Assembly (NCBI RefSeq): GCF_016905445.1
Contig: NZ_JAFEXF010000001.1
Coordinates: forward strand, 62,001-126,000
Direction: 5' to 3'
Length of the DNA stretch: 64,000 nucleotides
DNA from: Streptomyces sp. G44
Lineage (GTDB): Bacteria; Actinomycetota; Actinomycetes; Streptomycetales; Streptomycetaceae
Position numbers and translations under genes: made by a program. The notes below the pieces were generated by a model. It did not search any database and was not told where the DNA came from. It worked only from the letters and a program-made list of their open reading frames with translations. This document shows positions 51,635 to 60,946 of the stretch, in pieces. How positions within the stretch are numbered: the first letter of the stretch is position 1; each line of letters starts with the position of its first letter.

Positions 51635-52625
51635 TGCAAGAATCCCCTTTGCAGTGTTGCCACGCTGACGCGCCCGGTGGAATGGGATCAGCGTGGTGAT
51701 GGTGGGCAATCGCCGCCCTTGCCGGGGCGGTTATGCCGTCAGGCGTTCGGCGTCCGGGAGTTCGCTCTCGGGCGCCGCCGCTGTTTATGGACCTGTATGG
51801 CCGGTCCGTGCCGCTCGCTCCTCGCATTCGCCGTGCCAGGCAGGGCTGCCCGGGGGACGACGAACATACGCACGGGTCTGCGACAAGATCCAGAGTTGGT
51901 TCTTAATCTCTGCACTAGTCGCAGAGCGTGACCACGCGAGGCATGGGTTGTCGCTCACACCTGCCGGCCAAGGCCGCCGGAGAATCGTTGCCGCGATTCC
52001 TCGGAGCGCTCGACAGGCACCACGGATGGAGGCTGTGGGCGAGGTCGGGTAGTCGGCTGCTCGCTCCGGGTCTCGGAGATGAGCGTCACTGTGCCCCCCA
52101 CGTGTCTCATGCACAACGCCTTGTCGAACCTGCTGGCCAGAGCGATTTAAGCCAAGCGTCATCGAGGCAGTCAACGGCGACCTTTTGTCCGCTTTGGTCG
52201 CGAACGTCGTTGCGGTGACACGTGCCTTGACTCCCGCCTGCGCTCCCGTAAGTCGCTTGCCGAATAAGGGAAATGGCGATCGGGAGGGGATCTGATAAGG
52301 CATTAGGTACTGTGGTCTAGACCGAGCGTGGGGCGGTCGGACGAAAATCGGCAACCTTTTGCCGGTTTTCCCGGTGACTGTTTTGTTGATCAAGTCCGAC
52401 GTCCGATTCGGGCGTGAACGTGCGCGATGTCGCCCACATCTCGTTCGACGTTAAACCAGGTTAGGGGTGCCTTTTGTGCCCCAGGCCACATGCAATCAAG
52501 ATCGCTCAAATGTTGCGTATGGTTCCTGTCGGGAGATGGTGGGGCGGGGGTTCGGTGCACGCACTGAACCCTTTTGCGTGCCCGGAAATGGGAGTCTCCC
52601 GCAGAGGCGTAAAGGCAGGTTTCTC
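51635..52625. other. Long intergenic region with operator-like palindromes
   Basis: About 1 kb between the replication operon (leftward) and the XRE regulator (rightward). Composition is less GC-rich than coding DNA around it. Contains GGTCTAGACC at about 52314-52323, CGGCAA-CCTT-TTGCCG at about 52354-52369, and the repeat relative TGCCGGTTTTCC at 52364. A minus-strand frame 51785-52393 lacks a binding site and family character and is not called. Likely promoter/operator DNA and possibly part of an origin. Confidence 0.5.
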
Positions 52626-54053
52626 GTGGTCACAAATGGACAGGCCCCTGGCAGCGACGAGGCTGCCGACAAGGAGATGTCGGGTCAGACCGTCGGCTCA
52701 GAGGGCGAAGAGACCTCGGGGGGCGACGGCGAGCAGCCAGTAGCCGGCCAGTTCATGGGGTTCGGAGCACTACTGCGCAGATGGCGCAAGAACGCACGGG
52801 TCAACCAGGCAAGGGCGGCCAAGGCCCTCGACATGGGCGAGCGGACGTACCGCAAGATCGAGCGTGGCGCGATCCCGCCCAGGCTGACCCGGGAGCAGGT
52901 CGAGTCCCTGGCGACGCTGCTCAACCTGGACCGTGACGAGCGTCATGCGCTGGTGCTCTACAACATCGGTTCGGCCTTGGTGCCGCCGAGCGGTTCCGGG
53001 CAGCCCGAGCTGCAGCAGGCGCTGCGCCTGCTCATCGACCGGCAGATGCCAAGCCCCGCATACCTGTGTGACCAGCACTGGAACATCTTGGGCTTCAACA
53101 CTGCGATGGCCGAGTGGTGGCCATGGGTGATGGAGCCGGGTGCGAACTTGATTCGCTGGGCCCTGATCGAACCGGAGGCCCGCGCCCAGTACCAGGACTG
53201 GGACAAGCACGCGTCGGCGTACGTGAAGATCCTCAAGTTCGCCCAGGCCACCAGGCCGAACGACGCAGAGCTGCGCCGGCTGATCGACGACGTCAAGAAG
53301 GATGTCGACGTGAGGCACGTCTGGGAGACCGAGCACGACATGGGCGAGACGCGCGATGGCCACGTCTTCCGGATGAACATACCGACGCTGGACTGGGAGA
53401 CCGTCGAGGTCGTCAGCCATGTCCTCTACCCGGCGTCGATGCCCGACTGCCGCTTCGTCGTGATCACCTGGGTCGAGGGCGGAGGGGACGACGAACGTGA
53501 CGCGCTGGGAGGTACCCGCGACGCATGGGCCGCCACGACTGCGAACCAGGACGATGTGGCCATCGCACAGCGGCACGCGGAAAACCGCGCGGCCGAGGAT
53601 GCCGCCACCCGCTGGCGCCGGGAAGCGGCGGCACTCGCCTCCCGGACAGTCGTGTCAACCGCCGAGGAAGCAGCGGCCCTGGCCGGGGCAGACGGTGTCC
53701 CGCTGCCGGCCATCAGCCAAGTTCTGGGCCGAGATGTCCAGCTGACGCTCGCCCCCGGTCAGCGCACCGTGGTGTGGGCTGTGGAGGAGGCGATGGGGAT
53801 TTGGTCCGTCACTCACGTCTCGCCGGCCACGGTGGTCGCCCGCGTGCCCAGGGGTGTCCTGCAGGGGGCCCGCCTCGTCGAGATGCGGAAGCTGGTCCGC
53901 GCCGCACTGCCGGCTGACAGCGCGGCGGCAACCGCCCGCATCGGCGAGCTTCTCCACGAGCGCGACACCGAGCAGCGCGTGCTCCGCGACGTCCTTCAGT
54001 CGATCCAGGAGAGTGGCACCGGCGAGCTCGGTGCCCAGGACGCTGGCCAATGA
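52626..54053 (+). CDS. XRE-family regulator with MmyB-type sensor domain, 475 aa
   Basis: GTG at 52626 with AGG seven bases upstream; the longer frame reads poorly. After an acidic linker, the helix-turn-helix is GALLRRWRKNARVNQARAAK, ALDMGERTYRKIERGAIPPR. A MmyB-like ligand-binding domain follows (ALRLLIDRQMPSPAYLCDQH, WNILGFNTAMAEWWPWVMEP, ANLIRWALIEPEARAQYQDW). The C-terminal 200 residues are helical with an uncommon extra domain (VWAVEEAMGIWSVTHVSPAT). Such regulators control secondary metabolism or mobile elements; it may act on the palindromes upstream. Confidence 0.85.
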   Translation: MVTNGQAPGSDEAADKEMSGQTVGSEGEETSGGDGEQPVAGQFMGFGALLRRWRKNARVNQARAAKALDMGERTYRKIERGAIPPRLTREQVESLATLLNLDRDERHALVLYNIGSALVPPSGSGQPELQQALRLLIDRQMPSPAYLCDQHWNILGFNTAMAEWWPWVMEPGANLIRWALIEPEARAQYQDWDKHASAYVKILKFAQATRPNDAELRRLIDDVKKDVDVRHVWETEHDMGETRDGHVFRMNIPTLDWETVEVVSHVLYPASMPDCRFVVITWVEGGGDDERDALGGTRDAWAATTANQDDVAIAQRHAENRAAEDAATRWRREAAALASRTVVSTAEEAAALAGADGVPLPAISQVLGRDVQLTLAPGQRTVVWAVEEAMGIWSVTHVSPATVVARVPRGVLQGARLVEMRKLVRAALPADSAAATARIGELLHERDTEQRVLRDVLQSIQESGTGELGAQDAGQ

Positions 54054-54153
54054 CCCTAGGCCACGATGCCCGCCGTGTAACCGGACCGCGCGCAAGCGCC
54101 CAGATGGTGCAGTCGCTGTTGCACCTAGCCCTTCGCACAGAAAGACCCTCTTC

Positions 54154-54561
54154 GTGAACACCTACACCTATCCGCTCCCGCTGCGTTGGGCGGACGCGGA
54201 CGCTTACGGGCACGTCAACAACTCGCTGTTCCTCACCTACCTGGAGGAGGCGCGTACGCGCATGTTCCAGGACATGCTGCCGGCGGACGAAGCCGGACGG
54301 CGCCAGCGCGCCTTCGTGGTCAGCCAGTCCGTCGTCGACTACCGCGCCCCGCTGACGTACCGCGAGGAGCCGGTCGACGTGGAGGTCTGGGTCGTCAGCT
54401 GTCGTGGGGCTCGGCTCGAACTCGGATACGCCATCCGGGACGCCGAGCGTACGTACGCCGAGGCCGTGACGAAGATGGCCGCGTACGATCTGGACACCGG
54501 CCGGCCGCGGCGCATCTCCGAAGCCGAGCTGGAGTTCCTCGCTCGTTACACAGAATCCTGA
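54154..54561 (+). CDS. Acyl-CoA thioesterase, 4HBT family, 135 aa
   Basis: GTG at 54154 with GAAAGA upstream. RWADADAYGHVNNSLFLTYL is the 4-hydroxybenzoyl-CoA thioesterase signature (Asp in WADAD, then HVNN), followed by LEEARTRMF and VSQSVVDYRAPLTYREEPVD. Full length for the hotdog fold. It hydrolyses acyl-thioesters; the physiological acyl group is unknown. Its end overlaps the end of the opposite methyltransferase gene by 16 bp. Confidence 0.88.
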   Translation: MNTYTYPLPLRWADADAYGHVNNSLFLTYLEEARTRMFQDMLPADEAGRRQRAFVVSQSVVDYRAPLTYREEPVDVEVWVVSCRGARLELGYAIRDAERTYAEAVTKMAAYDLDTGRPRRISEAELEFLARYTES

Positions 54562-55796
54562 TTCCAAGGACACTGAGGCCGGCCGCCATCGTCATCGATC
54601 TCCAGCCGGTAGGTGTGCGGTGAGCCGGCCGCGCGCCAGCGGTCGGCGACGTCATGAATCTCCGCCCAGATGTCGCGCGGCCCGAAAGAGGTGACCTCCC
54701 AGCGGCGATGACCGACTCGGCGCGCCCGTACCCATGAACCGCACCGCGGTGCGCCGATCGTCAGGTCTTCCGCGCTGAAGTCGCGGATGAGCCCGGGGTG
54801 GAGGTGGTCCAGGGCCAGCCACATGGCGCGGTCGGTGTCCGCCGACGGTTCCAGCCGGCTGCGCCGGGTCCGGCCGCAATCGGATGCGGTGATCCGATTG
54901 CGGAAGGCGGCGGACAGGAACAGCCGGTCGAATCCGGCGCCCCCGCGGTGCCCGAACTCCACCGCGACCAGTTCCGCCTCTACAACGCCGTTCGGGCTTC
55001 TGGTGATCACTGCCAGGCCCGGCCAGGACGGCGAGGACGTGCCGAGCGTCATCAGCGCGCGTCCGCCTGGCGCGAGTTGGGCAACCAGGGCGGGCGGAAT
55101 GCGAGGTACGGCGAAGGACACGAAGATCCGGTCGTAAGGGCTCGGCCCCGGCCAGCCCGCCAGGCCGTCCCCGGTCACCACAGCAGGTTGGTACCCCAAG
55201 GCCATCAGACGCGCCCGGGCGGCCTCGCTGACGTGCCTGTCGATGTCGAGGGTGATGACGCCGGCGTAGCCACAGATGAAACTGGCCACGGCGGCGGTCA
55301 CCCCGGCACCGGTGCCGACGTCCAGCACCCGCTGTTCGCGGAGCAGGTCCAGGCGCTGCAACAGGTCGGCGGTCATGCCCATCGTGCTCGACATCGCCGT
55401 CATGGCCCCCCCCGGACCGGACGCCGGGGACCCGGCCGAGAATGGGCTCGCCCTCGTGCTTGATGGACACGCTGTCCCCGCTGTGGAGAAGAACCAGCAG
55501 CTCCTCCCGGTCGTCGGGCCGGGACCAGTCCAGCAGCTCCCAGCGCGGCGGTTCGTCGGGGCGCTGCGCCGCACGTACGCCTGCGGCATCAACGTCTCGC
55601 GCGGCAGGGCGAGCAGCGCATCGCCCACGGGGCCTGGGTGAAGGTCACCGGCCTCCTCCAGGCGGGCGACCATCTCCGCCCGTGCGGCGACGACCTGTGG
55701 ATCCGAGGCGTAGGGGGCGGGCGGTGCGGTGCGCGGTTCGGGGAGCGCCGGGGCGGTCGGCCCGACTTCCGTACCGCCGGTGTTCAGGTGCGTCAC
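54546..55796 (-). CDS. PCMT-like methyltransferase (FxLD-system type), two cancelling frame shifts
   Basis: GTG at 55796 with GGAAG six bases upstream. SAM-binding motif RVLDVGTGAGVTAAVASF, then YAGVITLDIDRHVSEAARAR and GDGLAGWPGPSPYDRIFVSF, in the protein-isoaspartate methyltransferase fold, with a long C-terminus typical of 'methyltransferase, FxLD system' proteins. Between 55413 and 55558 the sense lies in another frame (DEPPRWELLDWSRPDDREEL...SIKHEGEPILGRVPGVRSGG). The shifts fall on C8/G8 (55406-55413) and G4/C4 (55558-55561); correcting both by one base gives about 417 aa. Almost certainly an intact gene with sequencing indels. Confidence 0.8.
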   Translation of the reverse strand: MTHLNTGGTEVGPTAPALPEPRTAPPAPYASDPQVVAARAEMVARLEEAGDLHPGPVGDALLALPRETLMPQAYVRRSAPTNRRAGSCWTGPGPTTGRSCWFFSTAGTACPSSTRASPFSAGSPASGPGGAMTAMSSTMGMTADLLQRLDLLREQRVLDVGTGAGVTAAVASFICGYAGVITLDIDRHVSEAARARLMALGYQPAVVTGDGLAGWPGPSPYDRIFVSFAVPRIPPALVAQLAPGGRALMTLGTSSPSWPGLAVITRSPNGVVEAELVAVEFGHRGGAGFDRLFLSAAFRNRITASDCGRTRRSRLEPSADTDRAMWLALDHLHPGLIRDFSAEDLTIGAPRCGSWVRARRVGHRRWEVTSFGPRDIWAEIHDVADRWRAAGSPHTYRLEIDDDGGRPQCPWNQDSV

Positions 55797-56440
55797 GGCA
55801 TGCTTCCGTCCATCGAGCCCTCCGCGGCGGTGCATGCCCCGGTGGGGGCACTGCCGGCCTGGCAGCGGCAGGCGGCTGCCCCGTGGTGTATCCCGTGCCC
55901 TCCGGTGTGGGCGGAGGGGCGGGCATCTGTCGCAGGGCGCGCAGCGGTGAGCGGGCCAGGATCACCAGCGGTACGACGAGCAGGCAGGCACCGGCGATCA
56001 GCGCGGGGCTACTCCGGCCCATGTGCCGAGTCCGCCGGCAAGCAGCGCGCCCAACGGCCGGGCGCTGGAGGTCAGCCATGTGCTCACGGCCTGCATCCGG
56101 GCTTGCATGCAGTCCTCGGTGATGATCTGCCGGATCGACCGCTGGGTGGTGCCCGCCGCCCCCGCGCAGGCCAGCTGAAGGAACAACGCTCCGCCGATCA
56201 CGATCTCCCAACCGAGCGCCGGGGAGGCCAGCAGCAGGGGGACCTGGGTGAGCGGCGTGAGCGCGAGCGCACCGAGCATCATCGGCCCCGGTTCGAACCG
56301 CCGCGCGATGGCTGGGGCGGATAGAGCTCCGGCCGCCGCGCCCAGTGCACCGACCCCCAGGACCACGCCGAAGGCGGTCGCGCTCATCTCCAGGACCCGC
56401 AGCAGGTTTGTCTCCGCAGAAACCGTGTCCCCCGCAGGTC
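55797..56440 (-). pseudogene. MFS transporter, C-terminal remnant
   Basis: ETNLLRVLEMSATAFGVVLG, VGALGAAAGALSAPAIARRF, EPGPMMLGALALTPLTQVPL, FLQLACAGAAGTTQRSIRQI and LTSSARPLGALLAGGLGTW are the second half of an MFS permease. The N-terminal half is missing, and upstream of about 56440 the frame becomes Arg-rich nonsense. A second break lies at GGGG 56005-56008, where one extra base joins PALIAGACLLVVPLVILARS. The 3' end before the methyltransferase gene is not exact. Non-functional as read. Confidence 0.7.
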
Positions 56441-56791
56441 GTGTCGCTTTGCGGAGCGAACGGCGCTTCGGGCGGTGTCTCGTTGCAGCAGGGCATCGTG
56501 TCGCTTACTTCGTCCAGCCTTGTGAGCGAGCACACGCTACCCGTCCCTCTACTCGTCGCGGGCGACCCGTGTGGGTTTCGCAGTCGGGAGGCTGGCGCCG
56601 GCGATCGCTGCTAGCAGACGCGCGGCGGCGATGTCATCGTGCCGCTCTGCGGGCGGTCTTTCCGTCCACCGAACCACGGTGGATGAGTAAACGATTCCTC
56701 TCGCTCCATTCGAGTGACGGGAGTACCGGGGAGAGAGCTGGTGCGTGATCATTAGAGGCTCTAGGTCTGCCCAAAAGAAACGGACTTCGGA
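56441..56791. other. Intergenic region with a promoter-like word
   Basis: No convincing gene. It contains the truncation point of the MFS remnant and the word GGATGAGTAAACGATTCCTC at 56681-56700, which recurs before the thioredoxin gene. A Cys-rich frame near 56535-56400 (DTTCGGHGFCGDK) is not supported as a peptide gene. Confidence 0.45.
56681..56699 (+). promoter_or_regulatory. Shared upstream motif, copy 1
   Basis: GGATGAGTAAACGATTCCT lies 111 bp before the secreted-protein start and resembles copy 2 (57325-57343), GGATGGCGAGTAAATGATCC, both followed by a nearby CCAT. Possibly a promoter for an alternative sigma factor or an operator. The two genes may be co-regulated. Confidence 0.35.
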
Positions 56792-57124
56792 ATGCGTCTC
56801 CCTCATGCATCTACACGCTTGGGCAGGATCTGCCTGGCAGTCGGCACGGCAACCGTGGTGGTCGCAGGACTGGCCACCAACGCGCAGGCTGCCACAGGAA
56901 CGCTCCGGTACTTCGATGTCAGCGGTCAGGAATTCCGGATCAACAACCCGCCGGACAGCGTATGCCTTACTCTCCAGGTCCGGGCAGACGAGATCGCCAA
57001 TGACACAGACAAATCGGTGAGCGTGTACCTCGGTCCGGCCTGCAATACGTTCGTCACAACCCTGGCTCCTGGCCATGCGGTGTCCCACGTCGGAGGCCCG
57101 CAATCGGTGCGGTTCATCGGCTAG
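56792..57124 (+). CDS. Small secreted protein, 110 aa
   Basis: ATG at 56792, with only a weak GGA upstream. Signal peptide LGRICLAVGTATVVVAGLAT with cleavage likely after NAQA-A. The mature part of about 75 residues (TGTLRYFDVSGQEFRINNPP, CLTLQVRADEIANDTDKSVS, YLGPACNTFVTTLAPG) is beta-rich with two Cys likely paired, a common size for secreted Streptomyces proteins of unknown role. Confidence 0.72.
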   Translation: MRLPHASTRLGRICLAVGTATVVVAGLATNAQAATGTLRYFDVSGQEFRINNPPDSVCLTLQVRADEIANDTDKSVSVYLGPACNTFVTTLAPGHAVSHVGGPQSVRFIG

Positions 57125-57324
57125 TGCATCCGCCACATCGGCCCTCTGGTCAGAGCCATCCAGCAGTTGCGATAGTCATTTGGGCGTTGGTCCGGCGTGA
57201 CTGCGGCGTCCTCACGGCGACGCTCGGGGCGATGGGAACCCGCAACTGACCATCCGCCCCGTCCGGGCGACATTTCCTTGAACCTGCCCCAGGGCTTGGG
57301 GTGTTCTTCCATCATGGCGGAAGC

Positions 57325-57343
57325 GGATGGCGAGTAAATGATC
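57325..57343 (+). promoter_or_regulatory. Shared upstream motif, copy 2
   Basis: GGATGGCGAGTAAATGATC lies 87 bp upstream of the thioredoxin-like gene and matches copy 1 at 56681. Evidence is similarity of two sites only. Confidence 0.35.
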
Positions 57344-57411
57344 CTGCCATGGAGCTACCTGACCGGGCGGCACATCGAGGTGGCCGTGGTCAGCAACGAT
57401 AGGAGAGCTAC

Positions 57412-57738
57412 GTGTCGGGAACAATCACTGCAGTGACCGATGACTCGTTCGAGACCGAGGTTCTGCACTCTGGAGGGCCCGTTCTGCTGGCGTTCGGGGC
57501 CGAGTGGAGTGGACCCAGCAAATCGCTCGCACCCCTCCTCGATGAAGTCGCCCGCGATTACGCCGCGAGGCTCACCGTCGCGAAGCTGGACATCGACGCG
57601 AACCCTGCCACGCCGGCGAAGTACAGCGTGCGCGGCGTCCCCACACTGATCCTGTTCAAGAACGGCGTCGCTGCGCAGACCAAGACGGGAGCCCTGACCA
57701 AGGCACAGATCACGGCCCTGGTCGACCACCATATTTGA
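57412..57738 (+). CDS. Thioredoxin-like protein with Ser-Gly-Pro-Ser active site, 108 aa
   Basis: GTG at 57412 preceded by AGGAGAG. Full-length thioredoxin fold: SFETEVLHSGGPVLLAFGAE, the active-site loop WSGPSKSLAPLLDEV, VAKLDIDANPATPAKYSVRG, cis-proline VPTLILFKNG, and C-terminal helix. Both catalytic Cys of WCGPC are Ser (S33, S36), so it cannot do dithiol-disulphide exchange. The rest, including the cis-Pro, is conserved, suggesting selection for a binding or chaperone role, or replacement of an ancestral redox enzyme. Confidence 0.9.
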   Translation: MSGTITAVTDDSFETEVLHSGGPVLLAFGAEWSGPSKSLAPLLDEVARDYAARLTVAKLDIDANPATPAKYSVRGVPTLILFKNGVAAQTKTGALTKAQITALVDHHI

Positions 57739-58387
57739 GCAGCGCGTGCGCCGTGCAGCCTGGCGGCGCCGAGCTCCCGGCTCGCGCGGAATCCAGGCCG
57801 GCGACGCGTTTCTCCAGCCCCGGGCGGTCCTGCCAACCGGGGTGTTCGCGATCGCGGTGGGATAGCTGACGACGGGGATGGGGGTGCCGGGCCTGTTGGT
57901 GGCCCATCACCCTGATACCGTCTTCGCCCAAGCGGCAACATGCGAGAACCGTCCGCAGAAGCGTTGAGATCCAGGCTGAGCGAGCCGAGCTCGCCCCTCC
58001 TCCCATCCCAGTAGGCCCCGTCGGCTCCGTGGCACCCGTCACGGGCAAGCTTGTCGTGACTCCCCGCACGAGCTTCGCTTTCGTGTGGCCGCTGGATCCG
58101 CCAGCTGGTTTTGCTGGTCTCGCCCCTCGACACCGCAAACACCCGCTCTGGAGCTGTGGCCGGTTACAGTCCGTCCCGTCTTGGGTGAGTGGAAACGCTT
58201 CTGCTCGTGGCGCAGCCCGTGAAGGACCGACATTTGTGCAGTGCAGGCGGCCTGCGTTTCAGCCAAAGTAGTTACCGATCGTACCTATCTGCATTCGCTG
58301 CGTAGTCAGGTGGCTAGGCTCCTCACAGCGGACACGGTGCCATTCCGGTGCCGCCTTCCCGCTTCCCCTTGTGCCGCGAGTAGAGGG
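57739..58387. other. Intergenic, no gene seen
   Basis: 650 bp without a convincing gene on either strand. Open frames are Pro/Arg/Ser-rich and lack binding sites. A short dyad, GCAGGC-G-GCCTGC, lies near 58240-58252. It should hold the promoter of the DUF6603 cluster. Confidence 0.45.
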
Positions 58388-60946
58388 ATGGGTGCTGTGG
58401 CAGCACGCTCGGAAGAGGTACGCAGGCTCCTCGCCCAGGCGGCGGGTGGTGCGATCGAGATTCCCCTGTCGGTGTTCGCCGACCCGGATGCCGCGGCGCT
58501 CGTTTTTCCGGGCGGCACGGTGCGGATCGCCGGCGCGGTGTGCGATCCGCAGGCCCTGACGGTCGGGGGGCAGGCCACGATCACCGCGTCCACGGCCCCG
58601 GTAGACCTCGCCTTCACCGCTGACGGCGAACGGGTCACGGGAACGCTGGCCACCGTGGATCTCGGCGGGGGCTGCGCCCTGGTCCTGGTCGACGGGGCCC
58701 CGGCTGGTACGGATTTGCCCGCCGGCGCCTGGGCGGTGGAGGACGGCCGGGCGTTGCGGCTGACCCGGCGCACGCCTGCGCCACCGACCGACTCCGGGCG
58801 CCTGGACGGCCTGGGCAGGGCCCTGCCTGCCGTGCGGCACCGCGGCGGTGCCGCACGCGACCACACCCCGCGGGCGCTGGTCACGGAGAACGGAATCCTC
58901 GTCCCCCGCCGCGGGCCGCAGCGCCGCAAGGGCATGCGGGTCCTCGATGCCCCGACGGTGCGGGGCTGGTCGCCGATCGGCACACCCGGCGGCGCGGACG
59001 GCATGGGAGTCGACTACACGTGCCCGCCGCTGCGGATCGCCGGCATGCTGACCGCGCAGTCGGTCTCCGAGCCCTACAAGACGGTGCTCGGCGGGTCACT
59101 GATTGTGGACACCGGGGCGTTCAACGGTTCGGCGGTGGGTGCCTATGTGATCCCCAAGAGCGGCGGCGTGGATCCGTCGCTGTTCGCGTACGGGGCGCTG
59201 GGCAGCGCTACCGGGTTCGGGCCGCCGATGTTCCAGTTGCGCGGTCTCTCGGCCGGCTTCGGGTGGAACAGTCGGGTGCGGTCGCCTGCTGTTGAGGAGC
59301 TGTCCGGGTTCCCGTTCCTGGTTGCGCTGGACAATCCGGGAGCGATCGGAGCCGATGAGCCTGTAGTCAGGCCGGTCAAGGTGCTGGGGGAGCTGATCGG
59401 CGGTGAAAACCCGTGGGTGCGCCCCCAGCAGGGGGACCTGTGGTTCGCCGCCGGCCTGGCCTTCGACTGCTTCGAGACGTTCAGCGGCCGCGCGATGGCC
59501 TTGGTGCAGACCGGATCGGATCTGACGATCAGCCTGCTCGGCGTGGCCGGCATGCAGCTGCCCACCAAGGGCGCCAAGAAGATCGCCCGGCTGGAGATCG
59601 GGCTTGAGGCCACCCTGCGCCCGACGGCGGGGGAACTGAGTTTCGCCGCGGCGTTCACCGAGAAGACGTTCCTGATCGACCCGAACTGCAAGCTGCGCGG
59701 TGGCGTGGGCATGAAGTTCTGGTTCGGCAACCACGCCCACGCTGGCGACTTCGCGTTCATGCTCGGCGCGCCCCCCAAGGGGCGGGAACTGCCTGCCCGC
59801 TATCCCAAGCAGCAGCCCGCCGAGCTCTCCTGGAGTGTCGGCTCCAACGTCAACATCACCGGCCGCGCCTACGCCGCGTTCACCCCCAAGTCCCTCATGG
59901 CCGGCGGCTCCCTCGATGTCGTCTTCCAGTCCGGCATGCTGCGCGCCTGGCTCAACGCCCATGTGGACGCGCTGCTGGAGTGGAACCCCTTCTACTTCGA
60001 CGTCGGCATGGGGGTGCGGGTCGGGGTCTCCGCGACGATCAAAATCTGGTTCATCAAGATCAAGATTTCGATCGAGGTCGGCGTCAGCATCCGCATCTGG
60101 GGTCCCGCGGTCGGCGGCGAGGCCACCGTCCATCTGTGGTTCATCTCCTTCACGATCGGCTTCGGCGCCGACCGGCGAAGCGAGGTGCCCGCGCTGGACT
60201 GGGGCGGTTTCCAGGGCATGCTGCCGCCTCCCGGGAACATGGTCCGCACCACGGCGATCGCCGGCTACACCGGCGAGGGTGCCCCGGCCACCCTTGGTGC
60301 GGTCAAGCCGTGGCTGGTCAGCAGCGGAGGTTTCACCTTCACCGCCGACACCCAGGCACCCGTCAGCAAGGTCTACCTCGACCAGGGCAGCACCACGGCG
60401 GTCGCCTCCGACAGCGCGGTGGACATCCTGCCCATGCACGAGCGGGGCAAGGGGAGCGAACTGCGCGTCTGGTTGACCCTCAACGGCTCCCGGTACACGC
60501 TGACGCCCTGGGGCCGGGCCGTTCTGCGCGGCAACGTGCCCAACGGCCTGTGGGGCCAGCAGGCCGACGCACCGGGCGACGGGATCATCCCCGACCGGAT
60601 CCTCGGGATCCGACTGACGTCGCCGCCGGTCGAGCACGGCACCTCCACCGGGTTCCTCGACGAGCAGGCCATCTCCTTCGATCCGATCAACCCCGACGGC
60701 AACCAGCCGCTGTCCGCCGGTGAGCCGGCCACGGGGCCGGAACCGACGCGGCCCCCGGGGGTCAGTGTCATCGCCGCGATCCAGGACGGCATCGACACCA
60801 CCTCCACCCGCGGCAACCGGGCCGCTCTGGCCCAGGCCCTGAACGGCCTCGGCGCCGACCTCGGGGCGCTCGACACCGACCTGAGCGCCTACGCGAACGC
60901 CGTCGGCACCTCCTTCACCGCCGAGCCGATGCTCGTCGCGAGCTGA
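58388..60946 (+). CDS. DUF6603-domain protein, 852 aa
   Basis: ATG at 58388 or GTG nine bases later (GAGGG is better spaced for the GTG). The N-terminal 150 residues form a small beta domain (AAGGAIEIPLSVFADPDAAA, GTVRIAGAVCDPQALTVGGQ). The centre is a long beta-rich region (DLWFAAGLAFDCFETFSGRA, ARLEIGLEATLRPTAGELSF) ending in alternating-hydrophobic strands (ATIKIWFIKIKISIEVGVSI, ATVHLWFISFTIGFGADRR). I associate this with DUF6603, found in very large actinobacterial and fungal proteins. No signal peptide. Heads a cluster with two other large unknown proteins. Confidence 0.7.
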   Translation: MGAVAARSEEVRRLLAQAAGGAIEIPLSVFADPDAAALVFPGGTVRIAGAVCDPQALTVGGQATITASTAPVDLAFTADGERVTGTLATVDLGGGCALVLVDGAPAGTDLPAGAWAVEDGRALRLTRRTPAPPTDSGRLDGLGRALPAVRHRGGAARDHTPRALVTENGILVPRRGPQRRKGMRVLDAPTVRGWSPIGTPGGADGMGVDYTCPPLRIAGMLTAQSVSEPYKTVLGGSLIVDTGAFNGSAVGAYVIPKSGGVDPSLFAYGALGSATGFGPPMFQLRGLSAGFGWNSRVRSPAVEELSGFPFLVALDNPGAIGADEPVVRPVKVLGELIGGENPWVRPQQGDLWFAAGLAFDCFETFSGRAMALVQTGSDLTISLLGVAGMQLPTKGAKKIARLEIGLEATLRPTAGELSFAAAFTEKTFLIDPNCKLRGGVGMKFWFGNHAHAGDFAFMLGAPPKGRELPARYPKQQPAELSWSVGSNVNITGRAYAAFTPKSLMAGGSLDVVFQSGMLRAWLNAHVDALLEWNPFYFDVGMGVRVGVSATIKIWFIKIKISIEVGVSIRIWGPAVGGEATVHLWFISFTIGFGADRRSEVPALDWGGFQGMLPPPGNMVRTTAIAGYTGEGAPATLGAVKPWLVSSGGFTFTADTQAPVSKVYLDQGSTTAVASDSAVDILPMHERGKGSELRVWLTLNGSRYTLTPWGRAVLRGNVPNGLWGQQADAPGDGIIPDRILGIRLTSPPVEHGTSTGFLDEQAISFDPINPDGNQPLSAGEPATGPEPTRPPGVSVIAAIQDGIDTTSTRGNRAALAQALNGLGADLGALDTDLSAYANAVGTSFTAEPMLVAS

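Noticed and set aside
51785..52393. Minus-strand 202-residue frame in the 1-kb intergenic region
   Set aside because: No binding site, mixed Ala/Arg/Thr text and overlap with operator-like palindromes.
56400..56535. Cys/Thr-rich short frame (DTTCGGHGFCGDK) as a lanthipeptide precursor next to the FxLD-type methyltransferase
   Set aside because: It runs into the MFS remnant in another frame, has no leader of the expected type and no binding site.
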